The position numbers were made by a program, and so were the translations under genes. The notes below the pieces were generated by a model. The model saw only the letters and a program-made list of their open reading frames with translations, was not told the origin of the DNA and made no database searches. A DNA stretch of 64,000 nt, taken from Galeopsis tetrahit (lineage: Eukaryota; Streptophyta; Magnoliopsida; Lamiales; Lamiaceae). Location: the NCBI GenBank assembly GCA_963675135.1, contig OY776129.1, forward strand, positions 69,595,348 to 69,659,347, given 5' to 3'. Of the stretch, positions 11,475 through 23,535 are shown piece by piece. The number at the start of each line of letters is the position of its first letter. The stretch's first letter is position 1.

Positions 11475-12088
11475 GGGGGGGTCTGATTATTATATTTAAA
11501 GTTACTCGAAATAATTTGGCGTGATTGATTATATTTTCCAAAATCTTTGATAAATAATTTGGACTTGACTATCCTTTAATTTAGGGTGCTATTAATTGTC
11601 AATTAAAACAAGATTTTAAATATCACTTTTTAAAGCCAAAAAATATCTCTTTCTCTTCCCCTCCCCCATTAGAATCGGGACGGGATCTCCTGTTACACTA
11701 TTTAGATTTGCGCCACATGTCCATCCATTAAAATTTACAAATATAAGAATAACACCCTAACATAACCCTTTACCCCTTCTAAAATTCTATCCCAAAAAAT
11801 CTTATAAATATCTATAATAATTTTATATATAATTGAAGCCACCCAATATTAATTGGAGTGGCCTATATTAATTAACTATAACATCAATTATTATTATTAT
11901 ATAATTAATATTATTATTATGGAGGTAAGAAGAAAAATATAAACTTAACCATTTAAAAATATTGGAGTATAAAAATTTATAAGCTCTTAAAATACACATA
12001 AAATTGATAGCATATAATTAATATAAAATTTCTACATGAATAATATAAAATTTACGTAATTATTATAATTTTTTATATAACTAATAAT

Positions 12089-12899
12089 TGTTGGAAACTG
12101 CTTACGCCGTGTACACTGCAATATCAAAAATATCAGAATATCAGATAACACAAATAATACCTCAAATAAGTCGAGTAAAGGGAAACCCTTTTCCCGCAGA
12201 ACAGAATACGCCCAGGATAGTGCTCGACTGTTACGGCGTTCCGTTCCCAAAGGTAAAACGACTTTCACTTCCTACACAGTAGCACCACTGTATAGAAAGT
12301 ATCGGCGAACGTACTTAGTACGAACTGAACACTCTTCGGATATAAATCCGTCACAAGAAAGAACAGTGTAAGGCTTTCGGGAGCTCAGTACACTGCGTAG
12401 GGACGAGAGGAGAGTAGAAGGTTGAGGGGCGAATTTCAGCGTAAGGATGTATGAGGGAAGAGTCTGATATTTATAGGCAGAATAAACCCTAGGAGGGCTG
12501 TTGGAAAACGCGTGGGCCAGGCCCGATTCTTGGGAATATATTGCGAAAATATCGCAGCGGTTGAGATAATATCTCGTACGTGGATAAGTCTTGAAGACCG
12601 AATCTTGAAGACCAAGTTTGAGACTTCCAGATAATTCTGGAACATTCTTGAAGTAGTTCGAATGGGCCAAGCCCATTCCCCACATTCTCAAACTTTCAAG
12701 TTGAAAATCTTCAACTTCAACAATTAATTTCTCACTCACCTTAACTCAGTTTTGAGATATTAAATATACCACGTTCATCTACTCCGCGAGTAGATCGACT
12801 ATGTCACGTTCAATTATTTCTTAATTAACGTTTAGTCTGTCTAATTAATTAAATTAGACCAGGGTGTCAAAACCCAATTAATTCCCATTAATTCCAACA
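12089..12899 (-). repeat. 3' LTR (left copy, 811 bp)
   Basis: This is the complete LTR. On the minus strand it contains a TATAAATAT promoter motif at 12475-12467. It aligns with the right copy over its full length, apart from a 203-bp segment (12295-12497) that is absent there and only a handful of substitutions elsewhere. Confidence 0.9.
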
Positions 12900-13404
12900 A
12901 TCCCCCACATGAGTGAAAATCGTATCTATACAACATCAGACTCAGTGTTCAGTTCGAGTGAGATCTCTGTGCGTCCGGATAAGTGGTTTTTGGCCTTGAA
13001 CTTTCCGTAGCCAAACACTATCGGATATACCGGCGGCTTAGTGGACTCGATGCCTTGAACTACTCCTCCATAGTGTATACCTAGACAACAGTGTCAGCAC
13101 ACTTCAATCTCGTCTTTGTAACGTTCTCACGTTTTTGTCCGTTTTGGCCATGGACGTCCTTTGTATTCATAAATGTTTGGTCGAAGCGGCCCTCACTTCT
13201 CATTTATATAGGTAACTTCCTTTTCGAGTATCCCGTTATACTCTAGGAATCATTAAGAGTCGAAGACTCAGCCTTTACCACATCTTACGGGTCGTTAACA
13301 CTTGAGATAGTGTTGTCCGGAATAGTCGTAGTTTTCAAGTGTTTTATCACTAACCTCCACAGCTTCGTTTTCCCATTGAACCAAGTTCTTGGGATCTCCA
13401 GTCA

Positions 13405-15797
13405 TCATGGTTGGGTTACCACTGCTTTGATTTTTATTGTGGGTTTTAGACCCATTCCTTCTACCAGCTTGTTCAATTGATCTCGGTTTATGCTCTTCGT
13501 GAGCGGATCCGCTATATTGTCCTTCGTATTGACATAATCAATGGACATTACTCCAGTGGAGATCAATTCTCTAACGGAGTTGTGTCGACGACGTATGTGC
13601 CTCGACTTTCCGTTGTACATGACATTCGTAGCTCTCCCAATGGCAGCTTGACTGTCACAGTGTACCGTCACCGCAGGTACCGGCTTTTTCCAACATGGAA
13701 TGTCTTCCAGAAAATTACGCAACCATTCAGCCTCTGCAGCGGCTAGGTCTAACGCTATAAATTCTGATTCCATTGTGGAACGAGCAATACATGTTTGTTT
13801 CTTGGATCTCCACGACACTGCTGCTCCTCCAATAGTGAATACATATCCACTGGTGGACAGCGAGTCTTTCGTGTCTGATATCCAATTTGCATCACTGTAT
13901 ACTTCGACTACAGCTGGATGTCTTGTGTAGTGAAGTCCATAATCAATGGTGTACTTCAAGTATCGTAATACCCTTTTCAACGCTTTCCAGTGCTCATGAC
14001 TTGGATTGTTCGTGTATTGACTCAACTTGTTTACCGAACATGCAAGATCAGGGCGTGTACAGTTCGTGATGTACATCACACTTCCAATGATCCTTGCGTA
14101 TTCCAGTTGAGCCACTGGTTCTCCTCTATTCTTTTTCAAGTGAACATTGAGTTCCAAAGGTGTCTTAGCAGGTGGATCGTCAAAGGCCTTAAATTGCTTT
14201 AGTACCTTCTCCACATAGTGAGATTGTGTCAAGGAAATTCCATTGGACGTTTTCTCTATCTTGATTCCAAGAATCACATCTGCTAATCTCATGTCTTTCA
14301 TGTCAAAGTTTCTACTTAACATGTTCTTCGTATTAACTATGATATCGTGATTGTTACTCATGATTAACATGTCGTCGACATATAAGCACACAATAACATA
14401 TCCGGTTGGTGTATCCTTCACATACACACACTTATCGCATTCGTTAATTCGAAACCCATTTGACAGCATTGTACTGTCAAATTTCAGCATCCATCTCACC
14501 ATTAAGAAACGCCGTCTTAACGTCCATTTGGTGTATTTCGAGATTGTGCAACGCAGCAATGGCGACTAACACCCGAATGGAGGTGATCCTTGTCACTGGT
14601 GAGTATGTATCGAAGAAATCATACCCTTCCTTTTGTTTAAACCCCTTTGCAACAAGACGAGCTTTGTACTTATCAACAGATCCATCTGCTTTGTACTTTC
14701 TTCTAAGGATCCACTTGCATCCTAAGGGCTTACAACCTTTAGGGAGGTCAACCAACTCCCATGTGTGGTTTAAGAGAATAGACTCGTATTCACTTTTAAT
14801 GGCTTCTTTCCAGAGGTGTGCATCTGGTCTTGCCATTGCTTCTTTGATAGTTTTAGGTTCTTCTTCCTCCAAAACATAAGTAATGAAGTCTGAACCAAAA
14901 TCTTTATCAATTCTAGCTCTCTTACTGCGTCTTGGTTCTTCACTCTCTTGAGTAGAAGGACTAACAGTGTCGTCTGTTGCTTCGAGAGTTCTTTTACTCG
15001 AACAGTCTTCCTCTTTTTCCTTAAGAGGAAAAATGTTTTCAAAGAATACTGCGTTCCTTGACTCAATCGTAGTGCCTTCTGTCATACCCGGTACTTCGGA
15101 TTTTTGAATCAGAAATCGATAGGCACTACTGTTTGAAGCATATCCTATAAAGATACAATCGACGGTTTTAGGGCCGATCTTAACTTGTTTAGGAAGTGGT
15201 ACTTCAACCTTAGCCAAACACCCACACACTTTGAGGTATTGGTATGAAGGTTTTCGTTTCCTCCATATTTCATAAGGAGTTTGATCCTTAGTTTTGTGAG
15301 GAATCTTATTCAGAATGTGGTTAGCCGACATAATGGCTTCCCCCACAAGTTCTGAGGTAGACCAGAGCTGATTAACTTGCGTTCATCATCTCTTTTAGTG
15401 TTCGATTTTTCCTTTCCGCAACACCATTAGACTGAGGTGAGTAAGGGGCTGTCGTTTGATGTATAATCCCTGATTCAATACATAATTGTTCAAACGGAGC
15501 TACGTACTCTCCACCTCTATCACTACGAATTGATTTAATTCGAGTGTCCAATCGATTCTCTACTTCATTTTTATAACGTTTAAAAGCCTCTATAGCTTCG
15601 TCTTTACTTCTTAAAGGATAAACGTAGCAGAATCGTGTACAATCATCAATGAAATTAATAAAGTACTTTTTCCCTCCTCGTGTGGAGCTTTTACTCGAAT
15701 GTGATTTTTTCATGATGAACAAATCCACATTACTTGTGGAAAACATTTCACTGAATTCAATCATTTTAGATTTTTCCATAATTAGCTTTAAGGTCAC
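13405..15797 (-). pseudogene. Copia pol remnant: integrase, reverse transcriptase, RNase H
   Basis: Three overlapping or adjacent frames give one broken polyprotein. 15797-15372 holds the integrase core, with the D,D,E residues visible in FIDDCTRF, SDRGGEY and NGVAERKNRT. 15346-14477 holds the integrase C-terminal part and the start of reverse transcriptase (CKWILRRKYKADGSVDKYKA, KTAFLNGEM). 14559-13405 holds the YVDDMLI catalytic box and RNase H (YSDANWISD, MESEFIALDLA, VHCDSQAAIGR) to the normal C terminus. Frameshifts lie at about 15350-15370 and 14480-14555, with an in-frame truncation at the 5' side. It cannot make a functional polyprotein. Confidence 0.9.
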
Positions 15798-16791
15798 ACC
15801 TTAGCTACCCTTTTCATTCAAACATGTCGACGGAGACCTCTCTCCCTCACATTTGAATGTTTCCATGTGAGGAGATGCATATCCCCACATTCGAGCTGCT
15901 TGCCACTTTATTTGTGAATTTCTCTTATTCACCAAATTTGGACACAGCCTCGATTAAAAAATCAATCTTTGATTTTTCTTTTATTGGAATTATTTCCAAC
16001 TTCAAAATTAATTTAATCTTTGGTCAACATACCAAAATTAAATTCAATTTCAAATGTGACTTTTATTGTCACTCGTGACTCGAGCATAATTTTCGATCAA
16101 ATTATACTAGTCAAAATCTTTTTGAACTAAATTCAAAACAAATTTATGCTCTTGAGCACAAATATTTAATTTCTAGAGATAATTAATAATTAAATTTGGA
16201 TATTACTCAGTAATTATCCAAAATTTAATTAATTATTAATTTATTTTATTCTATAATTAATTGACAAAGTCAATTCTGTTCTCAGAATACATCAATTCTG
16301 TCGGAGATGCTCCCCACGAAGCCATGCTCCAACGAAGCCATGCTCCATATCTAGGAAGTCCTGCACCAACGAAGTCATGCTCCATATCAAATATACAAAT
16401 ATACTTTGATACTCCTGATTAATTGATGTAATTAATCAATCTAATCCTCTCGATTAATTAATTTAATTAAATCCAATTTAATCCTCTTTGATTAATTACG
16501 GTAATTAATCCAAATCCATCAGCACATCCTCTAATTTAATCCTATAGATTAATCGATGTGTAATTCCAATTTAATTTAATTGGATTTCCAGGCACGCCCC
16601 GCGAGTAAGCGGCTGCAGCTCAATGGATAATTCCAATTTAATTGAATTTTCAGGCGTCCTCTCGGAATTCTGCGTTGTGCAGAAACTCTTCTCAGAATCA
16701 CCAGATCTCTCAAATCTGAAAATCACCATATCTCTCAAATCCATGAGTAGTAGGCGCCTGTAGCTATGGATGGAGACCACCTCCTATGGAG

Positions 16792-17190
16792 GTTTAGACC
16801 AACTCTCAGAATTTAATCTGGAGCTTTATACCAACTCCCAGAATTTAATCTGGAGCTTTAGACCATCTTCCAGAATTTAATCTGGAGTAAGAATTGGAGA
16901 AGGCGGTTTTTCCCCTTTTATTAAGGAGTAAATACCTGCGAGAAAGCGCCTGCAGCTCAATGGATAGACGGATAGACAGAAAGTTCCAATATCCAAAAAT
17001 CAATTATGTTCTCAGAATCACCAAATCTCATCCCGCGAGAAGGCGCCAACAGCTCAATGGATAGACAGAAAGTCCTAATATCCAAAAATCAATTATGTTC
17101 TCAGAATCACCAAATCTCATTCCGCGAGAAGGCGTCTGCAGCTCAATGAATAGACAGGAAGTCTCAATATCAAAAGGGAGACGCTTCCTT
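16792..17190. repeat. Two tandem repeat arrays inside the copia element
   Basis: At about 16792-16890, three units of roughly 35 bp carry CAGAATTTAATCTGGAG. At about 16934-17190, three units of roughly 90 bp begin CGCGAGAAGGCG or similar, followed by CAGCTCAATGGATAGACAG and TTCTCAGAATCACCAAATCT. A more diverged copy lies at 16600-16740. They fill the space where gag would be expected. Confidence 0.75.
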
Positions 17191-17358
17191 ATTAGCATCG
17201 TTGCCAATATTTTCAGTACCATGTACTGCTTCCGTATCAACGGGATCAACATCCATGTTATCATTCATTTTTGATATTGCAGTAAATTAATTAAATTAAT
17301 TAGTTCCGAAAAAATTAATTAAATTCGAAAATATTAATTAAATATTCTGTTCTGCGAT

Positions 17359-17974
17359 TGTTGGAAACAGCTTACGTCGTGTACACTGCAATATCAAAAA
17401 TATCAGAATATCAGATAACACAAATAATACCTCAAATAAGTCGAGTCAAGGGAAACCCTTTTCCCGCAGAACAGAATACGCCCAGGATAGTGCTCGACTG
17501 TTACGGCGTTCCGTTCCCAAAGGTAAAACGACTTTCACTTCCTACACAGTAGCACCACTGTATATATTGCGTGTATCACTGTTGGAAAACGCGTGGGCCA
17601 GGCCCGATTCTTGGGAATATATTGCGAAAATATCGCAGCGGTTGAGATAATATCTCGTACGTGGATAAGTCTTGAAAACCGAATCTTGAAGACCAAGTTT
17701 GAGACTTCCAGATAATTCTGGAACATTCTTGAAGTAGTTCGAATGGGCCAAGCCCATTCCCCACATTCTCAAACTTTCAAGTTGAAAATCTTCAACAATT
17801 AATTTCTCACTCACCTTAACTCAGTTTTGAGATATTAAATATACCACGTTCATCTACTCCGCGAGTAGATCGACTATGTCACGTTCAATTATTTCTTAAT
17901 TAACGTTTAGTATGTCTAATTAATTAAATTAGACCAGGGTGTCAAAACCCAATTAATTTCCATTAATTCCAACA
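17359..17974 (-). repeat. 5' LTR (right copy, 616 bp, deleted)
   Basis: It is nearly identical to 12089-12899, but the 203-bp segment with the TATA motif is replaced by about 15 bp (TATTGCGTGTATCA). In element orientation this is the 5' LTR that should drive transcription, so the copy probably cannot be transcribed from its own promoter. Confidence 0.85.
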
Positions 17975-18559
17975 ATAATCTTAAAAAAAAAATATATATA
18001 TATTGGAAGGATTATTAGTTATTATTCACAATTTTTATTTTTATTTTTTAAAATTATTAGTTATCTAAAGAATTATAATAATTACGGTAAATTTTTATAT
18101 ATTCTTGTAGAAATATGCTATCAATATTATTACGTAAATTTTATATATTAGTTAACTAATCAATTAATAAAATTGTGAATAATAACGAATATATAAAATT
18201 AAGAATTATAATATAATTCTTTAGATAACTAATAACTAGCAGTAAATTTTATATTATTCACGTAGAAATTTTATATTAATTATATGCTATCAATTTTATG
18301 TGTATTGTAAGAGCTTGTAAATTTTTATACTCCAATATTTTTAAATGATTAAGTTTATATTTTTCTTCTGACCTCCATAATAATAATATTAATTATATAA
18401 TAATAATAATTGATGTTATAGTTAATTAATATAGGCCACTCCAATTAATATTTGGTGGCTTCAATTATATATTAAATGGGTAACACTTGCGTACACTCGT
18501 ATGCACCGTACCCCCTAATTTTAATTTTAATTCTTTATTTATATTTTACTTGCACCTGT

Positions 18560-18970
18560 TAATTTAATGAGTTCACCCCCAAATAATATTTTTACTACAG
18601 TTATCTGCACTCGCTTATTTTATGAGTTCACCCCAAATCATTTTTTATTACAGTTGTCTGCACCCACTCATTTTATGAGTTCACCCCCAAATCATTTTTT
18701 TACAACGGTTATCTACACCCGCTCATTTTATGAGTTCACCCCCAAATTATTTTTTTACTACAGTTATTTGCACCCACTCATTTTATGAGTTCGCCCAAAA
18801 TCATATTTATACTACAGTTATCTACACCTGCTCATTTTATGAGTTCACCTCAAAATCATTTCTTTTTTACAACGGTTATCTACACCCGCTCATTTTATGA
18901 GTTCACCCCCAAATTATTTTTTTACCACAATTATCTGCACCCGCTCATTTTATGAGTTCACCCCAAATAT
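18560..18970. repeat. Left subterminal tandem array (about 55 bp x 8)
   Basis: ATGAGTTCACCCCCAAAT-type boxes start near 18571, 18625, 18679, 18734, 18789, 18843, 18901 and 18956, spaced 54-58 bp. Each is followed by a T-rich stretch and TATCTGCACCCGCTCATTT. The inverted arm at 21130-21345 has about four copies of the same unit. Confidence 0.85.
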
Positions 18971-19296
18971 TTTTTTAAAAATAATTACATTTAAAATATT
19001 ATATTATCTTTTTATTAATTTACACAAAATATAATAATAAAATCAACCCTAATTTATACATTTACAATCTTGTTGTCGAGTCATTGCCGAGTTACCGTCG
19101 ATTCACCACTAAATCACCCATATTTTTTGAAAAAAAATCGTAAAAACATAATTAAAAAAAAACTATCGAAATTAGGCACAGATCTCGATTTTTTTCTTCT
19201 CATTTTTCAGTTTTTATTCCACACTTTTTATTTCTTCATTTTTTTTTTCCTGTTTTTTTTTTCATTAGTATTTTTTTATTTTAATACAAAATAATA

Positions 19297-19540
19297 CTCC
19301 CTCCATCCATCAAATGTAGTTCCATTAGAGTGGGACATAAGTTTTAAGAAAAATGTAGATAAAGTAGATAAAGTAAGGGTATTATAGGGTATTGTGGGGT
19401 CCATTGTGAATAAAGTTGATGGCAAATTGAGTAATTAAGTGATGAGTTGAAGGGTGATAGTTTTGATAAAATGTATGGGACTACATTTGGTGGACAAAGA
19501 ATATGAGTCAAATGGGACTACATTTCATGGACGGAGAGAG
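19297..19540. mobile_element. Stowaway-like MITE nested in the MULE-like element
   Basis: It starts CTCCCTCCATCCATCAAATG and ends CATTTCATGGACGGAGAGAG, with TA on both sides. The same subfamily is seen at 25732-25948 (shared GTAGATAAAGT and internal TTGAGTAATTAAGTG). Confidence 0.8.
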
Positions 19541-19559
19541 TATTATATGTATTATTTTA

Positions 19560-20060
19560 TTATAGTCAGTAATACAATAAGTAATAACCAGTAATACCAT
19601 AAACAACAGTAATCAGTAATATTATTAACAATAATTAGTAATATATTTACAATAACAAATAATTACACACATCTAATTACAATAAAATTTTATACAATAA
19701 CAAATAATTCCACACATCTAATTATATTCAATAATACAAAAAACAATTATCAGTAATACCATTAACAATAATTAGTAATACCATGAACATTGATCAGTAA
19801 TATCTTACACAATAACAAATAATTCCACAAATCTAATTATATTCAGTAATACAAAACATGATTATCAGTAATACCATAAACAATAATAATAATCAGTAAT
19901 GCCTTAAGCAATAATAAATAATTCCACATAATCAGTAATAACACAAACAATAACCAATAATACCACAATTAATAATCAATAATACCGTAATCAATAATCA
20001 TTAATATTAATTCAATAGTGAATTAATAGTAATACCACAATCAATAACTAGTAATACCAG
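19560..20060. repeat. Degenerate AT-rich minisatellite in the MULE-like element
   Basis: Many imperfect repeats of a 20-30 bp unit with the core CAGTAATACCATAAACAATAA. No coding potential. Confidence 0.75.
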
Positions 20061-20129
20061 TACCACTAACAATAATACCATAAAAAAAGTGGAGGAAGTA
20101 CAGATCGAGGTGTACTGAAAAAAATAGGG

Positions 20130-20700
20130 GGTGCACATTACCAAGCCCAATTGAACGGAACCTTAGCCCAATGGGAAGGCACCCTAGGTCAACAGTCGCC
20201 GCCTGAGATTTTATCGGCAAGGTCATCGGCTCTGAGTGCCTTCCGATCAGAGATCCATCAGCAACATACTCACAATCCTCCGTCGGGCCGCCGTCAGCCG
20301 GAGGAAGAGGCTGTGCAGGAGAAGGGTGAAGAAGACGAAGCAATGTAGCTTCGATTTGGACAGAGATGAACGACGAGAGCGAGGCGGCGTCGATCTGAGT
20401 GTTGTAGGCGAGCGTCATTGATGTCGAAGAAGATCCTGGATCGCGAACACAAGGGAGATTGATGGAAGCAGTCGCGTCGGTGGTCGAAATGAGTAGAGGT
20501 TTTCGGCCGAGATGGAAGATGATGTCAATTGTCATGGAAGTGAAGAATCGCCATTGCGATTCGAGGAGGGGTCTCGGGCTTCAATGGCCGGGACGGAAGC
20601 GTCGTCGTCGCCGTCGAGGGGGTGGTCGGGCATGGTGGTGGCAGGGTCACCCGCCGAACGACATGGATTTCCGACAGGTCCTTTACTCATCAAATTAAAA
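20130..20700. other. GC-rich, probably transduplicated gene fragment
   Basis: Base composition jumps to well above the surroundings, with CCG/CGG-rich triplets like plant exon sequence. An open minus-strand frame covers most of it (20535-20041, about 164 codons), but no domain is recognised. The frame runs into AT-rich repeat sequence, so it is unlikely to be a functional gene as it stands. Identity of the donor gene is unknown. Confidence 0.5.
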
Positions 20701-21620
20701 TTAAAATTCAGGTGCAGCGCCGATCGACTATAATAAAATCATACCTATAATATTATTTTGTATTAAAATTTAAAAAAATACACATGAAAAAAATGGAAAA
20801 GAAAGGCATCAAAATAAAATAAAAAAAGTAAAAGGAAAAAAATGAATAAATAAAAAAATTGAAAAATAAACTGAAAATGGGAAGAAATAAAGGAAAAGAG
20901 AAGCAGAAAGAAAAATTAAAAAGAAAAAAATCGAGATTTGTGACTAATTTCGATAGTTTTTTATTAATTATATTTTTACGTTTTTTTTTTTTAAATATGG
21001 GTGAGTTGGTGGTGAATCGACGGTAACTCGGCTGCATATTGTAAATATACAAATTAGAGTTTATTTCATTATATTTTGTGTAAATTAATAAAATGATAAT
21101 ATAGTTTTTTAAATGCGATTATTTTTAAAAAAATATTTTGGGGTGAACTCCTAAAATTAATGGGTGCAGATAATCGTGGTAAAACAATAATTTGGGGGTG
21201 AACTCATAAAATAAGCGAGTGCAGATAATCGTAATAAAAAATGATTTGGGGGTGAACTCATTAAATGAGCGAGTGCAAATTATAATAGTAAAAAATAATT
21301 TGGAGGGTAAACTCATTAAATGAACGGGTGCAAATAAAATTAAAATTAATTAATAAATTAAAATTAAAATTGAAGTATGCACCGTACATGCGAGTGCATA
21401 CAAGTATTTGCCTTATAAAATTATTATAGATATTTATAAGATTTTTTGGGATAGAATTTTGGAAGGAAATTATTTTAATTAATTAATATCATTCCTTAAA
21501 TAGGGTAAAGGGTTACGTTAGGGTGTTATTCTTATATTTGTAAATTTTGATGGATGGACACGTGGCGCAAATCTAAATGGTGTAACAGGAGATGTAACAC
21601 CATTGTGTAAGAGGAGATCC

Positions 21621-22867
21621 CGTCCTCTAAATCTGGATTCAAAATACTACATACTCTTCATTTTTTTCAACGAATTAAGATTATAAATTATAGTCTATAT
21701 CAACTTTCATTAATTATAACTAATTTTAATATATAATTTTTTTTATAATGAATTGTGTCACAACTAGTATTCATAAACTAAATTAATTTTGATATAAAAA
21801 TAATTATGCGATTTATTTATGAAAAATATTTGTAGTAAATGAGTAAGGTTAAAATAGTAAAAATTAAAGAAAAAAAATTCAGATTGACACTAATTTTAAA
21901 ATTAGTTGAAAAGTTAAAGTAAAAATTATTAAAAAACGGATGGAGGATGATTTTAGATAAATTCTATTTGTACTCACCTGATCAACTGAAATTTTACTAG
22001 ACTCGTTCAACTCAATTGAAAATTTTGCAAGTCACGCCCATTATCATGAAATAATGTTAATATACTTATTGAAAAGTGCATATCGTTAGTACTACTTACT
22101 GAAAATATTTTAGTGTGGGGTTGTCTCGTATTGAGAATGAAGATTTTGACATAACTGGTGCAAATAGTATACTAGTTTCCCCACTTCCTCACGATTAGAG
22201 AAGGCAACAATACCATATTTATCTCTCTCGTATTGAAGATCTTGAACTTAGAATGATATTAATTCTAATGATAATTTTTTTTAAAAAAAAGTGAAAATAA
22301 GTACAAAAGATCCTTAATTCTAGTTAGTTATTTGTCCTTCACTTTTTATTTGTTCACCCTCTTGTTGAGTTCAACCCCGAGAGTTAATTTTTACCCGCTC
22401 CCATTTATTTACAACTTATACATTTTCTCTTTCTCAACTTCATTCACCCACCTTAAACCCTGTTTCGAGTTAAAATTTTACCCATCCTCATTTATTCTTT
22501 TGGTTATAATGCTCGATATATAAAAATAAGTATAAATTAATGTTATTGAGTTATATTTGGTTTAAATTAATAAAAGGGTATTAAAAGCAGTTTTTTTCCC
22601 AAAACTTTCGGGGTGAACTCATAAAAAATGGGAGTGAAAATAACCGTGTCCTTTTCGTTATATTGAAAACTAGTGCAAAACCCATGTAATTATGCAAGAT
22701 TGTGAAAAAAAATATTAATACTCCGTAAAATTTAATACTCTCCCAGTCTCACTATAACTTCCTCACTTTCCTTTTTTTAGACGTCCACAATAAGTTATTT
22801 TTCTTTTTCAATCACATCATTGGTATTATATTTATTATTTTATATTTTATCTGATACTAATTTACTA
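21621..22867. other. Intergenic DNA with relic subterminal-repeat boxes
   Basis: No gene. GTTCAACCCCGAG (about 22370) and GGGGTGAACTCATAAAAAATGG (about 22610) resemble the 55-bp subterminal unit of the 18478-21412 element, so decayed relatives of that family may lie here. Confidence 0.35.
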
Positions 22868-23163
22868 CTCCATCTGTCCCGTGATTACTTGCACACTTTC
22901 CTTATTTGGACGTCCCAAAATTACTTGCACACTCTTAATATGGAAATACCCCATAAAATTAATACCCTCTCAACATCATTTTATTTTTAAAATTGCCACC
23001 ACCTTTTTACATACATTTTACTTTACACCTCATCATATCCACTTTACACCTCACCAAATCACCTAAAATACCCCTCATTTATCTTACATCACCAACCACT
23101 AAATCCACTTTTCTTAAACAACGTGCCGGTCAAACCGTGCAAGTAATCTTGGGACGGAGGGAG
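22868..23163. mobile_element. Stowaway-like MITE, family A
   Basis: It starts CTCCATCTGTCCCGTGATTAC and ends AATCTTGGGACGGAGGGAG, with TA at 22866-22867 and 23164-23165. It is the same family, in opposite orientation, as 28169-28464, sharing TTGCACACTTTCC and GTGCCGGTCAAACCGTGCAA. Confidence 0.85.
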
Positions 23164-23535
23164 TATTATTTTATATCTTTCAATCACATCATTTGTATTG
23201 TGCTAAATCTATTATTTTATCATATTTTGTTAATTAAAACATCCAAAATAAATGAAAAACTTATACCAATACGGATAGTATAATTTTTTAAAATGTATAT
23301 GTATATATTTTATTTATTTTATTAGGGTAGAAAATGATTAAAAAAAAAAAAAATTGAAATTAGTAAATAGATTAGAAAAGAAAGAGGAAAATAAAACGAT
23401 ATTAAATTAAAAAAAAAACAAAATTATAAAAGTTAAAAGATTTCAGTCTAAAAAATTTTAAAGAAGATATGGTAGAATGAAAGGATTTAGAATTACTAAA
23501 GTATTAAACAAAGAATATTTTACAACCATCGTTCT

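Larger units (their letters stand above)
12089..17974 (-). mobile_element. Ty1/copia LTR retrotransposon, internally deleted
   Basis: The element is flanked by a perfect 5-bp duplication, ATAAT (12084-12088 and 17975-17979). Its LTRs begin TGTTGGAA and end TTCCAACA. It lies on the minus strand: a GTGGGGGA polypurine tract abuts the left LTR, and the pol genes read leftwards. Integrase, reverse transcriptase and RNase H remnants are present in copia order, but no gag or protease is visible between the integrase remnant and the right LTR. No TGG-type primer-binding site is evident next to the right LTR. It inserted into the loop region of the foldback element. Confidence 0.9.
18478..21412. mobile_element. 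MULE-like transposon with captured GC-rich core (Pack-MULE-like)
   Basis: The termini GGGTAACACTTGCG and (reverse complement of the right end) GGCAAATACTTGTA align without gaps, and the inverted arms extend about 650-800 bp (18478-19290 and 20755-21412). The flanks ATATTAAAT (18469-18477) and TTATAAAAT (21413-21421) each differ by one base from ATATAAAAT, the uninterrupted sequence read from the opposite foldback arm. This gives a 9-bp target duplication, as expected for Mutator-like elements. No transposase is present. The core at 20130-20700 is much more GC-rich than everything around it and reads like acquired gene sequence. Confidence 0.8.
11660..21620. mobile_element. Foldback (long inverted repeat) element, split by two later insertions
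   Basis: The left arm at 11660-12060 (starting around GGGACGGGATCTCCTGTTAC) is the reverse complement of 18180-18468 together with 21422-21620. Without the two nested elements the original unit would be about 1.1 kb, almost all inverted arms with a short AT-rich loop. The arms share landmarks such as AGATTTGCGCCAC and the GGAGTGGCC/GGCCACTCC pair. The right arm has extra segments (a duplicated GTTACA block, and about 40 bp before TTCTATCCC). No coding sequence of its own is present. Outer target duplication was not resolved. Confidence 0.75.

Noticed and set aside
12272..12739. 155-residue minus-strand ORF in the left LTR (and its partner at 17542-17814)
   Set aside because: It lies wholly inside the LTR, and the deletion in the other LTR removes part of it. 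There is no similarity to known proteins that I recognise.
14351..14879. Plus-strand ORFs inside the copia pol region
   Set aside because: They are antisense shadows of the minus-strand reverse transcriptase frame.
18567..19294. Plus-strand ORFs rich in FTPNHF-type repeats
   Set aside because: They are translations of the 55-bp subterminal repeats, not genes.
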